DNA of 64,000 nucleotides from Aplectana chamaeleonis (GCA_029168955.1 JAPDOI010000175.1:372001-436000); one strand, 5' to 3'; shown: positions 32,661 through 44,855, counted from the stretch's first letter. The notes: generated by a model from the letters alone, not told the origin. Translations and numbers: made by a program.

Positions 32661-32979
32661 AATAGGCAGAAAAACAAAAAGACGATTCTGGGGTTGAACT
32701 GTGCCTCCAAAGAAGCTCACCGAGGAGAACAAAAGAACTCACCGAGGAGAACAACATTGCAGGAACCGAGTGTTGCAGGAACCGATTAAATAAAACTGGA
32801 TTCGGGGGCGTTCGATCGAACAGAAATTTCATTCAAGTTTTGCAACATAAGTACAAAGTGTCTGCGAATTACAGTGGGGCTTTGCAGAAGTGATTAAGAA
32901 AACTTGTACAGTTGACATGAACAACACTGTTTTGGTTTCCTCTTGACGTTATAGTTGTACTAACACAACCTACACAGTC

Positions 32980-33250
32980 ATGAGCGAACCAAAACAGCCT
33001 GTGCGATACGTGCTGACGGTGGTTGACACTATGTAAGTCTGCAAGCGACTAAATACCTGAAAACGTGGAAATGCTTAGTCACCCATACTGCAACAGCTGC
33101 TTGGAAGTTCGTGTTGTTTTCAGTGCATGAAGGTTGTCTGCCAAGTACAGGTTTCCAAACATTCATTCACCGAGGCCAGACAAATCAGTAGCTGGCCGCT
33201 TCACTTACACACGACCTTCAAAGTCCATTCTTTCGCAAAATGCCCCACAG
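32980..33250 (+). CDS. Candidate first exons of an unrecognised gene
   Basis: ATG at 32980 opens an 18-codon segment (MSEPKQPVRYVLTVVDT) ending at a consensus donor AT|GTAAGT (33032/33033) in phase 2. A matching phase continuation could start at 33151 (FPNIHSPRPDKSVAGRF) and end at CCACAG|GTCC (33250). The 33151 acceptor lacks a pyrimidine tract, while the stronger acceptor TTTTCAG at 33123 would give an immediate stop. Exon 1 is therefore more credible than exon 2. The family is unrecognised. Confidence 0.3.
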
Positions 33251-33639
33251 GTCCTTCACTATCAGAGCGCACAATTTGTCCACGCTTGTGTACTTTCGAC
33301 GGCGACCTTTTTTAAGTAAACGATGTCTCTCAGACTCACAGGCCTCGAATGCTCGAAGCCACAACCGATTTCTGAGAGCCGGGTGACTCTACGACTGCAA
33401 CCCTTGGCACAACTGAAGGGTCATTTTATTGAGGTGGTTCAGCCTGAGTAAATATGCAGCATCATTCAGGTTCAATATTTGAGGTGTGACGAATGCGCTA
33501 AGTACCAAACGCTTATTAAGGAGGATGTTGGTGGTAGTAATTTTTTGTGCACTGGTTTCCCGAAAAAAAGGTTGCTAATACTATACCTTGACCGAATCGA
33601 ATGATTTCAAAAATCATTCGATTGAAGAAGTCGACTTCG

Positions 33640-33915
33640 AATTATTCGAAAAGTCGAATATTCGAAAACTTCAAAATCCCGAAGTATTCGAAAAGTCGAA
33701 TATTCGAAAACGTCGAAATTCTGAATTATTCGGAAAGTCGAATATTCGAAAAGTTCAAAATCTCGAATTATTAGGAAACTCGAATATTCGAAAAGTTCAA
33801 AAACTCGAATTATTCGAGAAGTCGACAATTCGAAAACTTTAAAATCCCGTTTTATTCGAAAAGCCGAATATTGGAAGACTCCGAAATTCCGAATTATTCG
33901 AAAAGTCGAATATTC
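33640..33915. repeat. 42-bp minisatellite, about 6-7 units
   Basis: Units of 42 bp built on TATTCGAAAAGTCGAATATTC followed by an A-rich half (GAAAACTTCAAAATC). The units diverge by several bases each. 42 bp is 14 codons, which is why long open frames appear on both strands; I do not read them as genes. Confidence 0.85.
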
Positions 33916-34294
33916 GAAAAAAAATCTGAAAATGTAAAAGTATAGCCAATAGTACTAACGTTTTGCACTCTCGCGATTTATGGATGCAATTTGTGATTCG
34001 CTATGATTCTCAGAGACAGAAGTGTTCTGAGAAGTTTCGGAAAGAAAAAAATTCTGAAAAGAGGGCAGCTCCATGATTATTATAGAATGCGTCTATGAAA
34101 TGTACACTAGAAGAAGTAGCTGATATAAAGTCCGATGCATTTCTTATGAGCTCTCGATTTCGAATGTCGCCAGCAGCGGAGAGGTAGGCCTTGGAGAAAT
34201 ATCCTGCTGACAACAATATCCAAACAAAAAAGCCATCACTCGCGCTGTATTTGTCGGAAGCAACAGTATACTGGAAAAAACACCAGACCCTGAT

Positions 34295-34894
34295 CAGGAC
34301 TGGAAGATACACTCGAGATTGATGAGAAAGCTAATACCCTAGTTTTGGACCGTTTGGTGAGACACTCTTCCCCATCTTCTCCACCTTTAACTTCCCTGAA
34401 ATCAATGCCAATCTCCTCGTAGTCCTTCTACGAGCAGCTCACTGAACTCACCTTCCTCCATGATTTTTTTCGAATGAACGAAAGCGTGCTTGGCATATAT
34501 GAGATCAAACATGCGAATCGACGCGCCAATGCTTCCGCTTTTGCTAATGTATTTGAAAGCATGTACAAAGCACAGAGAACCTTGACGAAATCTCTCACAG
34601 ACACCTTAGTCGGTGATTAAGAGGTGATTCCAACCTTCAAAGCAGTTGGACACCAATCAACGAGCGCAACAGGGGCTTGTCGCGACACCTGCGATTTCTC
34701 AAAAGTTTCAAATTAGCGCCTCATCGACAGGCCGCCCAGAACTGCATACCATACCACTGCGAGACCATAAAGAAAGGACCCATGACGGATGGCCATTCCT
34801 ACTTTCGATGGCAGCCCTCATTTTTTCTGTCCTCTCTTATTTAATGGTTCGTTATACATATCTGATGTCTAATCAAACATTCCTATTTCTCTAA
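34295..34894 (+). CDS. Candidate 3' exons of a membrane-anchored protein gene
   Basis: Three segments join in phase. 34295..34353 (LEDTLEIDEKANTLVLDRL) has donor GTGAGA. 34423 onward (SFYEQLTELTFLHDFFRMN, GIYEIKHANRRANASAF, TLTKSLTDTL) follows acceptor GTAG. A last segment from about 34641 runs to the stop at 34894. The last segment has a hydrophobic stretch WPFLLSMAALIFSVLSYLMV near the C-terminus, consistent with a tail anchor. Its upstream donor (GTCGGT) is weak. If that junction is wrong, the middle segment ends at TAA (34618). No family is recognised. It may belong with the exon at 32980. Confidence 0.4.
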
Positions 34895-34940
34895 ACCATA
34901 TTTCTCTAACCACATAGTAACTACCCCTGGTGCAACTTGG

Positions 34941-35011
34941 TGCATTGGTCGGGAATCAAACCCGGGCCGCCCGCGTGGCAGGTGAGCATTCTACCAGTGA
35001 ACCATTGTGGA
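34941..35011 (-). pseudogene. tRNA-Gly (GCC) pseudogene
   Basis: On the minus strand, 71 nt match the tRNA-Gly layout: D-arm GGTTCACTGGTAGAATGCTC, anticodon arm CCTGCCACGCGGG with anticodon GCC, T-arm GGGTTTGATTCCC, and 3' acceptor strand CCAATGCA. The 5' acceptor strand reads TCCACAA and cannot pair with CCAATGC. The T-loop has TTTGATT instead of TTCGATT. This is a decayed tRNA gene, or the head of a tRNA-derived SINE, rather than a working tRNA. Confidence 0.75.
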
Positions 35012-35884
35012 CGAAACTCCTCATTCGCCTTGGTATCAATGAAACTGCGACAAATAAGGATTCCAAACAAGGATATTCTGATAGGAATGGATCACAACTG
35101 GAGTGTAATGACTAAGCAACTGATTGTATTTCTGCCATCTGGCCTTGTGCTAAGCTACTCAAGATTCGGACCAATCATATCTAGTAGGGGAATACGAAAA
35201 CGAATGGATCATCGAGGAGTCTTGCGAGACAGCTCAAGTAACTGACGGATACCTCCACCTACGTTTTTCGTGGAAAAGCTAACATCCATCACTGGCCGGT
35301 AATAAAAAGATAGCTTATAATGACCTACAAAGTCAATGCACAGCTCTTAGTGATCGATCCCACTTTCTAGGCCTAATATACATATTGACATCTGATTGGT
35401 TTTGTTCGACGGGAAAATAAGAACTACGTCTACTTCTTTGCAATCGCATGCTAAAACGCCCTAGAGAGCAAAACAACTTTACGCCCTCGGGTTGGAGCAC
35501 GTGCCAACTAAAATTGCCGATCGTAATACGACTCCCTTTAGCGACAACTTCATCCTCTGGTCCACCAGCTGAAGTCAAAATACCAGCAACTATGTCGCCG
35601 CCGGGAATGTCGCCCCAATTGCGACGAATGCGCGTCCATGAAAATTTTAAATGTCATTATTCGCGCCTCCGATTCAAAATATGCGTTTCGCGCCTGTAGC
35701 ATGGTGATACCGTACTCCGCAATGATGAGTCAAATGAGCCTGAAAAAGTTGGCGGCATTCGTCGTTTCTTCTTCGATGACGTTAACCGACTATTCTCATG
35801 TTACTGAATCTCTTGTTATCTCTTTATCACAAACCACGGTGCGAAAGGGCTCTCTACACATCGAAGGAGAAATTGTCTCATCTT

Positions 35885-36235
35885 TTACGTTCTAATTCCA
35901 TTCGGGACCACTGTGTTTGAATTGGATGGCGTGACGTGTCGAACTGCAAAAACGGGACAGCTCCTCACTATGTGGGTAGAACGCCCCAATCCCTTAAAGA
36001 ACTGAATTGAACGCTTAGTCGTGTTAACAGCGATAGGCTCTTTGACATCTTTCGAAATGACACCTTTGCATAGCAGGCAAACAGCCATATGCTTTTCATG
36101 ACGAGGATCGCCCTTTACCATTTCATTGGCTTGCCGGAAATACACGCTCGTAATGTAACTGGCGGAGAGAGTCTCCCGATAAAACTTCTCAGAAGAAAGA
36201 ATTTGCAAGTACATAGCCAGAGGAAAGCGGATACG
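35885..36235 (-). pseudogene. Alpha-tubulin pseudogene fragment
   Basis: Read on the minus strand the order is YPRIRFPLAMYLQ, SSEKFYRETLSASYIT, ANEMVKGDPRHEKHMAVCLL and KDVKEPIAVNTTKRSIQF. This corresponds to the conserved mid-region of alpha-tubulin around MVKCDPRHGKYMA. After RSIQF the expected VDWCPTGF-type segment lies in another frame (RDWGVLPT, then stops), while TVVPNGI recovers the PPTVVPGG segment. Only about 100 codons are present, with many changes at positions that are nearly invariant in tubulin. It is a non-functional fragment. Confidence 0.75.
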
Positions 36236-37103
36236 CGGGTAGTTTGTACGATCAGAATGCTACCGTGAATAAACGAATGCGACTATGATACGCGGTAGTG
36301 CAAAGAGAAATTATGCAAAAAAGAACAATTTAGAGACTGTTATCCTCAAAACTGACACACCGGTACTTGTCCGTCAGGACCCTATGCTAGTTGTTGCAGC
36401 CCCCGTCAAATAGATGCGGCGCAGTGAAATGTTTCACAGGTGTGAGCTTCCTAATTGTCTCCAGGCCTGACGAGCGAGGAGGAAATTTCGCGCCAATAGA
36501 TTCGCCGTGGACACCCATAATTCAAACGGACAAATCATGGCGGCCCAATGAGATTCAAACTTGCAGACACATATCGACATATTGACCGAGACCACCCCCA
36601 CTAGCAATCTACCATTGACCCTACCATACGACGTCCCATAATTGTTTAAGCCTAACCCTACTACTACGACATCATACAGGAACTTTGATATGTACAATTC
36701 TAACTATGCAATCATTATGCAGATGTATCGTTTCTACTCTACAATATACACGATTTGTCTGGAAATTGGTGAGATACTCTATCAGAGGATTATCAAGTTC
36801 CAGGGATGGAAGAAACAACCTTTGAGATAAATTCATTCAAATTTGTGTAACTTGTTGTAGGAATGGACTTATATGGTTCCACAAAAGAGTTAGTGGATCA
36901 GGGTGAATTGAGAACGAAAGCTTACTTTCTAGTCGTACTCAACAGAGAGATATTTCACCAGCAGAAAGGTGGAGCTAGATCCCTTGTCACCGTTGAGTGA
37001 GTGGAAAATGGAAACTCCCCGCAGTTCAAAGCAGTTGTCAGCCAAACGACGGACTCTGTTGAGAACAGTCGGTGATCTATTGACCTAGTGTGCAATGTCC
37101 TCT

Positions 37104-37532
37104 AAGGCTCCGTCCATACGTGGCGAGAGCGTGCGATTACGCAAAATCGATTGTCATCGTGGGCACACGATTCGCTAGCCGCTCACATGCGCTCCTTCTC
37201 GCGCGCCCTCGCCCTCTCGCGCGCCTGCGCCAGCACCACGAAGTAAGCAGCAAGTTTCAAGTTTACTGCTCCATCACCAAAGCAGGTGGCACTAAACCTG
37301 TATCAAAACCACTCCCCTTGTTTTTCATAATCCCACCACGGACGTTGGAGACCGTGGGAAATCATCAGCCGTTGCGACGATTTGAGCGATTGATTACCCG
37401 ATCAAACGTTTTCAATCGAATCAACACGAGGCAGGGGTGTTTGCGTGTGATAATTTGCAGGCAGCGTTGAGGAGCGTCGAGAGGCGCACAAAGCGGGAGC
37501 GCTCGCTCTCGCCACGTATGGACGCTGCCTAA
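37104..37532. mobile_element. MITE with ~30-bp terminal inverted repeats
   Basis: Starts AGGCTCCGTCCATACGTGGC (then GAGAGCG) and ends with the inverse CGCTCTCGCCACGTATGGAC (then GCTGCCT). The 429-bp interior has no transposase. Target duplication is not certain, and the superfamily was not assigned. Confidence 0.7.
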
Positions 37533-38299
37533 CGTATTTGTTCGCAACATTCTTCTTTACCGGCAATGAACCGCTCCGGATGAAAAAGCAGTATGTAAGT
37601 TTCGCCACATGTCTCATCGATTACTTCTTGCTCGACATCATCCATAACGGCACGAGACACAAGTCGGCCAGCTCCGATTTCTGCGAAGCACGTCGAGAAC
37701 GATGTGTCATTCTGAGCCTGTTTGTTAGGTGGCATCTGACCATCAGGCTGAATGACATGCGCCAAGCAGTACTGAGTTTATAGCATAACTACATATCTTC
37801 ATACGATGGCAACTTTCTTCGCAACGGCCCGTAGTAAACCTGCCACTCAGTCGAGGTCGACGGAGTCGGCGATAACACGAGCCCGAATTGTTGCAGAAAC
37901 GACTCAGACCAGTCCGAAATTATATAGAACGGTCGACCACCACACTTGAAAGATTGCTGTTAGATGATTTGTCGCTCATTTGTTCTCTTCTGTAGATTAC
38001 GTTTGACCGGTCGTTCTTGTGTACTCATGATATGACAAGAGCATGATTGTACCTGACATGATAAGTGCAACCATTCCTCATTCTGTAGGCAGTAATTCAC
38101 TAATCGACCACCTCCACGCTCCCTTTATCAGCAACTGAAATATGTTCCAGGTTCGTTCCCTAGGCCCCCGTCATTGTCGGCCGAAGGCCGGACTGCACCG
38201 CCCTCTCCCGTCCCTAGTGATCTCGCTCCGTCCTCTCCTGTCCCTTGTGATTCGGCGTCCTTCCTCGTATGTCGCCTGTATGCAAATCGATTAGGGGGC

Positions 38300-38580
38300 G
38301 CACTCGAGCACACCACGGACGGCGCAGTCCGGCTACAACTGAGGCATTTTCCACCTCAATGAGCAATGTATTGCACGCGTATCGACCGGGACGGACACGG
38401 ACGGGACAGGAAGGACTAAGCGGGTGCAGTTTGGACACATCATGGGGGGCGGGGCAGGACCAGGAATGTGCGGCAATTGCCGTTTGCCATTTGCCGGCCG
38501 TTTTTTGACGATTTTGTCGGTTCTCGTTTGCCGTTTTTCCTCTCACTTTTCGACAGAATTCGGCAAAAAGGGCGCAAGAG
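38300..38580. repeat. GC-rich dispersed module (second copy ~40480-40700)
   Basis: Shares with 40480..40700 the words ACGCGTATCGACCGGG / ACGTATCGACCGGG, TTTGCCGGCC and CGTTTGCCG, in related but not identical order. Neither copy has recognisable ends or a coding frame. Confidence 0.4.
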
Positions 38581-38756
38581 ATAACAAACGCCGCAATTAG
38601 GAAGCGAATGGAAGCCCGATGAGCCTTGCAGCGACCGGGTCGAAAGTAGAGAGACCGACTACATATACGTACTCCAAAACTTCGAGACAGATGATCTAAC
38701 TTACCGCGCGGACACGTCAAAGCAATTGCTAATATTGTAGCCTCATGCTCGTGTGG

Positions 38757-39520
38757 GTCCTTTATTTATTTATTTATTTATTTAATCGTGGACGCGAACC
38801 CATAAGGATCCACGTGGTCAAAGTGGTACTTAACCCGCAACAACAAAGAACAAGGCTACAACAAGTTACATGGTGATTGATACAAAGTGCAAAAAAAAAA
38901 TGATTTAAAAAAAACTATTGAAACTGCGTAGCGCGGATCATGACTGACTAAAAACTTGGCATACAGTAACAGAAAACTCAGGATGGGCGAAATAAAAACA
39001 AAAATCATGGTAACTTTCAGGAATCCTGTGCATAAGCTATTTTTTGGTCTGGCGCTAAAAGAGCTCAGCGACAGGAACATGATGTCCTCAGTGAATAATT
39101 TATTAAATAGGGGCAATATCCTAACAGAAAAGAACTTTGATCTGATCTGCGTTTTTACCACTGGAACCCTGATTTTTACCTTACTTCCGCGAGTTCTAGA
39201 CGGGACCATAGTGAAAAATTTTGATTCACTGATTGTAGCTCTGCCGATGAGAAGCTTAAAAGCCATGACAAGGTCATTTTTTGTTCTTCGACTTACCAAA
39301 CTTGGTAGGGGAAACAATTGTCTCCTGCTAATTCCATTAGGCAGTGAGTTGTATGCTAAACCAGAACATCGTAGAACAGTTCTACGTGTAAAACTGCTCT
39401 GAACTCTTTCCAACAAGTCGATGTCCTTCTTCTTGTATGGTGAAAAAACAGTCGTACCAGATTCCAGTAACGGTCTCACGTAAGTTTCATATGCTTTTAG
39501 TAAAGTATACGAGTAATGTA
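38757..39520 (-). mobile_element. 5'-truncated CR1-type retroposon
   Basis: On the minus strand a frame encodes the RT tail (LLKAYETYVRPLLESG, LLERVQSSFTRRTVLR, RRTKNDLVMAFKLL), homologous in layout to the C-terminal part of the palindrome CR1 but clearly a different element. It ends in an untranslated region and an (AAAT)n tail at 38758..38784. The 5' end is truncated near 39520, upstream of LLKAYETY. Confidence 0.75.
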
Positions 39521-39640
39521 TAGCGCTTTTGTCCGGAAGAGTACTGAATCCCCACCCCCTTCTTGCTGAGGCCTGATCAATTGATGCGGGGTTCATCGGG
39601 GCAGGAATTAACACCCTGAAGATTTTCAGGAGAGGGCACA

Positions 39641-41090
39641 AAATGCTCAGAGCTCAATTTCTTTCAGATATTCTTCAAAGCGTCGTGTAGAGGATGCTGG
39701 ACTTCACTCGTGGTTTGTGGGCTTATGCACTTCCCCATCTTCTATTATGCTCACAATTACAGTGAAAAACATGCTACCAAGTTGAAAGCTGGAGTTCTGA
39801 GTCAAAAGGGTGGGAGAGGGTGTACACGTCGTGGAAAACATCCGTTTTGATCAAATTCGCTGCTTGATTATAAACTGGATTGACGGAGTCGACGATGATC
39901 AGTTCGGAATAATGAGTGACGCGCAGTTTGGGTAGGAGGTGGGTGAAGACAACCGCGGGTTTTCAAAAGTCATATTTTCAAAAAGCTTGAAGAACTACCC
40001 ATTTCCAAGTATTACAGTGGTTAGCGCGCAGTTCACAAGAAATTTGAAACGCCGGAGGGGAGAGATGCCAAAGATGGAGCAGTATCTCAGCAACGTTCCC
40101 AAGACTGTTCGAAAACGTGCCTTTTAGTTGTATTTCTCCTCGTGATTATCCTTAATCTAAATTCCGGTCAAATAGTAAACACACCGTGAGGCACGCCAAC
40201 GAGTACGCCGCGAACTCTGAGAAAGTTTGCCGCGAAAGAGCCGGGAAGGTAACGCGATCCTCAATTGTGGCGCGATAGTTCCGCGGTAGTACCGCAGCTG
40301 CTCCGCTACCATCACTGTGTCGATACAAGTTTTTGCAGTGCCTTGATCCTCAGCAACGTCACAACATTGGCTCGATACTACCGCAGAGGTTCCGTGTTAG
40401 AACCGCACCAACTCGGCGCGGATGCATCAGCGAACCTGCGTCGACTACGATTCACTATCCTGTGCGGTGTTACCGGTCCTATCACCGAGGTTTGGTCACC
40501 CACGTCCCGTACCCACGTCCCGTTTGCCGGCCATTTTTGGAGAAATTTTGTCTATTTCCGTTTGCCGATTTCTCAAAATCGTTTGCCGGACATCCCTGGG
40601 CAGGAAGCAGCGAGCTACTGCACTCCGGACACATCGGATTGATTTTTCGACCTGATTGCGCAATGCACTGCATACGTATCGACCGGGTGGCTACAGCTTA
40701 TCGGCCGACCTTGACGGGGCCTAAGGCATCTTTCGTAGTCCTCACCGCAAGCGCGGCACGCGCGGGAAGAGCGGTGGACTATGAAACTTTTCACCGCGCG
40801 GGACGAGCGGAAAGCCACTATGAATTCTCCAGTGGCACCGCCATGGCGGTGCGGGCAAAAGTCGGGCCTCAACTGGGACTTGTACAGAAATTCCTGTCTT
40901 GCATTTGCGTATGCGGTGGCGCAGGATAGTCCCAGAATTATTTAAGTTGGAGTGGACCCAAATCGAGAAGCAATTATTGATTGAAGTGGTAAAACCGCCA
41001 CGGAGGGTTTGGGCGACGTTGCTATGGCGGTGCTGATGGACTATGAAAGTGCGTGCCGCGCTTGCGGTGAGGAGTATGAAATATGCCTAA
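39641..41090. other. No gene supported
   Basis: 40200..41040 is GC-rich with CGCGGTAGTACCGC-like words and includes the second copy of the 38300 module. The open frames there (to 198 residues) have compositions expected of GC-rich repeat and match nothing I recognise. Confidence 0.35.
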
Positions 41091-41091
41091 G

Positions 41092-41370
41092 TATACTCTG
41101 TTTATCTTGAATTGCACAAAACAAGGTTCTCCAATAGTCCTCTAATTGGCCCGCTAGTACCGTAGTGTACGTCCACGACGCGTTCTCGGCAGCCCCGGGG
41201 AGCAGGGTGAGTGGCCGAGTGACGGCAGTGACCAATCGATTGCTCTGCACACCGGGTGCACACCCGGGTCTGCCGAGAACGCGTCGTGGACGTACACTAC
41301 GGTACTAGCGGGCCAATCAGATGACTATTGGCGGACCGCGTTCTGTGCAATTCAAGATAAACAGAGTATA
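41092..41370. mobile_element. Foldback element with ~102-bp arms
   Basis: TATACTCTGTTTATCTTGAA at 41092 is mirrored by TTCAAGATAAACAGAGTATA ending at 41370. The arms (41092..41193 and 41270..41370) differ at few positions and enclose a 76-bp GC-rich loop. No coding sequence. Confidence 0.8.
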
Positions 41371-41740
41371 GCATTATGTGTGCCTAGGACACCCTTGCCG
41401 GCAGGTGGAGGTTTTGGTGCATCTTGCTTATATGCCAGGAATGAAATTTATTGAGTTACACTACACTGTGAGAAAGTTGTATTTGGAGTAACTCACATTT
41501 TGCTGGTTTCCTATAAGTTTACGTACTACAATCTTAGTAAAAAGCTTAATTTTAGAGATCAGAGCGGTGACGCGTGGCTCCCTCCTATGTCAGACTTTCT
41601 CAGTATCTTCGAGCATCTTTTCATTTGTTTTCTTTTGTTTTCAGTCGCCAGTTTTAGTTTAATCAGTTTTTTCCCTGATTTCTGTTAATGACTCATTGAT
41701 GTGTCTATCTATTATTGTTCGTGCAGTTAAGCTTGAGGGC

Positions 41741-41810
41741 AGTTAAATAAATAAATAAATAGATAAATGATTGAGTGAACAAATAAATAAATAAACAAAT
41801 AAGTATGTAG
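41741..41810 (+). repeat. (AAAT)n tract, possible retroposon 3' tail
   Basis: A run of AAATA units follows GGGCAGTTAAATAAATAAAT. By analogy with the (AAAT)n tail at 38758 it may be the plus-strand 3' tail of another retroposon remnant, but the preceding sequence is not recognisably RT. Confidence 0.45.
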
Positions 41811-41879
41811 ATGTTTGTTGTTTGGGAAAAACGGATATTGATATTGATAAGCTATTGATAATTGATCCTTCAATATAAA

Positions 41880-42260
41880 TTCGCCACCTATGCCGCGACG
41901 TCCTTCATCGCTGGGTCGTGGCGGCCAAATTCTGTGTTTTACTGCTTCAGTGTTGGAGAAGCTTCTCTCTAAGGTCGCTAGTTATCGCTTCATTGCTGCC
42001 ATGATGACTGCCAGCGAATGACACGTTTCCTCTTGTGAACAACGACTCACATAATAAGATCAGTGTTTAGGAGTCAAAACGTGTTATTGATGACTACCAG
42101 CCATAAATTTTATTAATTGTTTGGATTTCTTGCACCATCAACGAGGCTATGCACTATGATCGAATTCGTTGCCGCTGCCAGATCGCCCCAGCAGCGGGTG
42201 CCAAATCGCTGCGACGAAAAGCAACAGCGATGCAGTAAAAACGGGGTTCAGGCGCGCTTT
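41880..42260 (+). repeat. Dispersed ~380-bp repeat, copy 1
   Basis: Shares with 59463..59835 an ordered series: CATCGCTGGGTCG, CAGCGAATGACACGTTTC, AACGTGTTATT and GCAGCGGGT with AACAGCGATGCAGT. No coding frame; both copies have the same orientation. Family unknown. Confidence 0.65.
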
Positions 42261-42269
42261 CGTGACAAT

Positions 42270-44106
42270 GGGTGAATGCTCACAATCAATCCTCATAGAG
42301 ATATGGGTGGGCACGCTAGTAAACCAACATTTCCTAATCAAAGTTGCTCCATTACTCCTTCAAAAGTCAGGAGCGTTTTTCTGACCTGACACTAATTCCT
42401 CCCTTCTTTAGCCGAGAATTAGGTTAGCGTTGACTGAGAACACTCAGTCAGATGTGACTGAAAGGGGGGGGGGGTGTGGTTGTGATGTATTGCAACCAAA
42501 AGGAAGGCGGGGGAAAACTCGCCAATCATGCTCGTCGCTCCTCCAACGTTCTTCCAATCACGCACGTCGCTGATTCCCCGTATCTCCGCCTCTCTTGCGT
42601 TTGGAAGACAGTACGACCACTACCAACTAAGAAGACGTCTCAAACATGTGCGACCTCGCCTGAGTTTTTCCAAAACACTGACTCAGTCAGGTTCAACTAA
42701 ATATTTCGTTTGGTTTACTACGGGCCAACGTGCTACCTGGATTATTATGAGAATCAATGGCGGGAATATGTTGGAATTAGACATGGGAACCATTACAAAC
42801 TCAATCAGAACTCCTTCCTTTATATATTCTTGAGGCTTCCGTCTTAGTCCGCCGACAGTCGATCTTGACGAAAATGTATAGGGTTTAGCGGCGATCGCTA
42901 AATCCGCATAATTTCGCGTCAAAGGTGCAACAGTGCAAGCTTCACGGATCTTCTACGTAAAAACGGAAGCTCAATGTGCTATCTAGAACTCGCATTTGCT
43001 AAATCCGTAAACTTTCGCCATAATTGTAGCGAGAATTTACGGACTTGGCCACAGCCTGTGTTGAACAGCAATCTCAAACCGCGCTGGCTACGCTGAACGC
43101 AGGGGACGGTCGCTTCTCTTAGGCTTGGTTATTTCACAGAAAGTCTCCTTGATACTATGATTGGGGATGAAGGGTGACCACGAGTCGCTCTCTGGGAGAC
43201 CTTGACAAGGATACCTGAACCGCGGTGATGATGCTGCAGATCGTAGGGAAGAAATGGCATCGCGGTCGGTCGCAGCTGTTATCGTTTTTCTAGTACGTAC
43301 CAGGACAGGGTGGACCGATCGAGGCAAGAACCTTCCACCTTTTTCCTCATTCGCAGCAAGAATTAACGTAGTTCATGCGGGTGATGTAGCTAAGATTTCA
43401 CCAATCGGGGTCAAAACTTCCGTAGTTTACCCAAATTCTTGCGAAAAATTAGACTGGATGCCTCCTACACCCGGGCATCTCCAGTTTTCTAGTGAGGCAT
43501 CTCGCGACACGTTGGCAGAGTATTGCGCATTCCATCAGCGAAAACTGATTGGTCGCTGTTTTTAAGTTTTGTTGTCTTTCGTTCGAGCAAGGGAGATTGG
43601 TCTTGAGCGAAATGTAAACCGGTTGCGTGGAATAACCGAGAACATGACATGAAGATATATTGTCTGCTGTTTTTTTCTGACGCCAGTCGCTGCCGATGCC
43701 ATTCAAGGCATCGACACAAAGAGTTCGTCAACGATTCAATATTCATTGCGCTATCAAAAATTGAATAGTTTCGCAGACTTGCTATTCTTTCCATGAACTG
43801 TTCTATTCTATCCTTTCTAGGCGTGTACTGTTCTCCTTTGATACGATTCAGGTAAATTAAATGACAGTGGTTATTTTCGCATTCCTTCCAGTTGTTCCCT
43901 TGTTAAAAATTTATTCCTGGCATTATGTATTCGAGCGCTACTCAAATAGAGGCGTAGCTGAGACGCGATTCTTGGAGTGTACCCTGAGTACTTTTAAACA
44001 GCGAGTATGACACACCACATCCATACTCTACCTACATATGTATAACACAAAGTCACTATTCAAAATGGTTAGAAACGGATCACTATGACATGATTATCAA
44101 CAACGG
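42270..44106. other. No gene supported
   Basis: Open frames up to 103 residues exist on both strands, but none has splice context, a family match or a convincing start. A G-run lies at 42463..42474. Confidence 0.35.
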
Positions 44107-44140
44107 CGCATTAGCAATTTGCCTCTTCTTCTTCTCAGCT

Positions 44141-44855
44141 TCAGTCCCGCGTTGGCGCGGGGTCAGCTTTCTTGATGGCTCGTCTCCATTTCGAACGGTC
44201 CAGCGCATCAATAGTTGTCAGATGTTCCTGCAACATATCTCGCTTTACGCAGTCTAGCCACCTCGTCTTTGTTCTTCCTTTCGGTCTACGTCCTTCAACT
44301 TTGAAGGTCATTGCAGTCTTCGCGGCAGAGTCCAGACTCCGGACTGCATTTCGTGACATTGCCAAACCATCGCAAACGGTTTTCTTTCAGCTTCTCTTGA
44401 ATCGGAACAACACCAAAGAGTTTTCTTATATCATCGTTCCGCTTCTTATCCAGCCGTGTATACCCAAGAGACCATCGGAGCATTTTCATATCCATGCAGT
44501 GAAGAATGTGCTCATGCTTTTTCGTCGACGGCCAGCACTCGCTACCATACATAGCCACAGGTCTAACAACAGCTCTGAAAATCTTGCTCTTCAGGTACGT
44601 AGGAACTTTCCGGTCGCAGAGGACACCACTGCACTGCATCCATTTCATCCATGCAGCGCTTATTCGATGAAGCACTTCAGTGTTGATATTTCCGTCACTC
44701 GCGATTTGAGATCCCAAATACTTGAAGTGCAGAACCTTCTCCAAATCTACGTCATCGACATTTATGGATCCTTTCGACTGCTCGCCACACTCCATATACT
44801 CGGTCTTCCTAGTATTGAGCTTCAGTCCATAGCACTGCAGACCTTTCTTCCACAA
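44141..44855 (-). pseudogene. RTE reverse transcriptase thumb and C-terminus, frameshifted
   Basis: First frame: LWKKGLQCYGLKLNTRKTEY, FKYLGSQIASDG, RPVAMYGSECWPSTKKHE and KENRLRWFGNV, typical of the RTE C-terminal region. A second shift near 44350 moves the last segment (AAKTAMTFKVEGRRPKGR, TRWLDCVKRDML, WRRAIKKADPAPTRD) to another frame that ends at 44141, 17 bp from the element's 3' edge. Confidence 0.8.

Noticed and set aside
33588..33842. Frame with repeated NIRK/LELFEKS motif, resembling a repeat protein
   Set aside because: It is the 42-bp minisatellite read in frame; the opposite strand is equally open.
40333..40929. 198-residue open frame
   Set aside because: It lies in GC-rich repeat sequence with overlapping long frames in other phases; no family, no splice sites.
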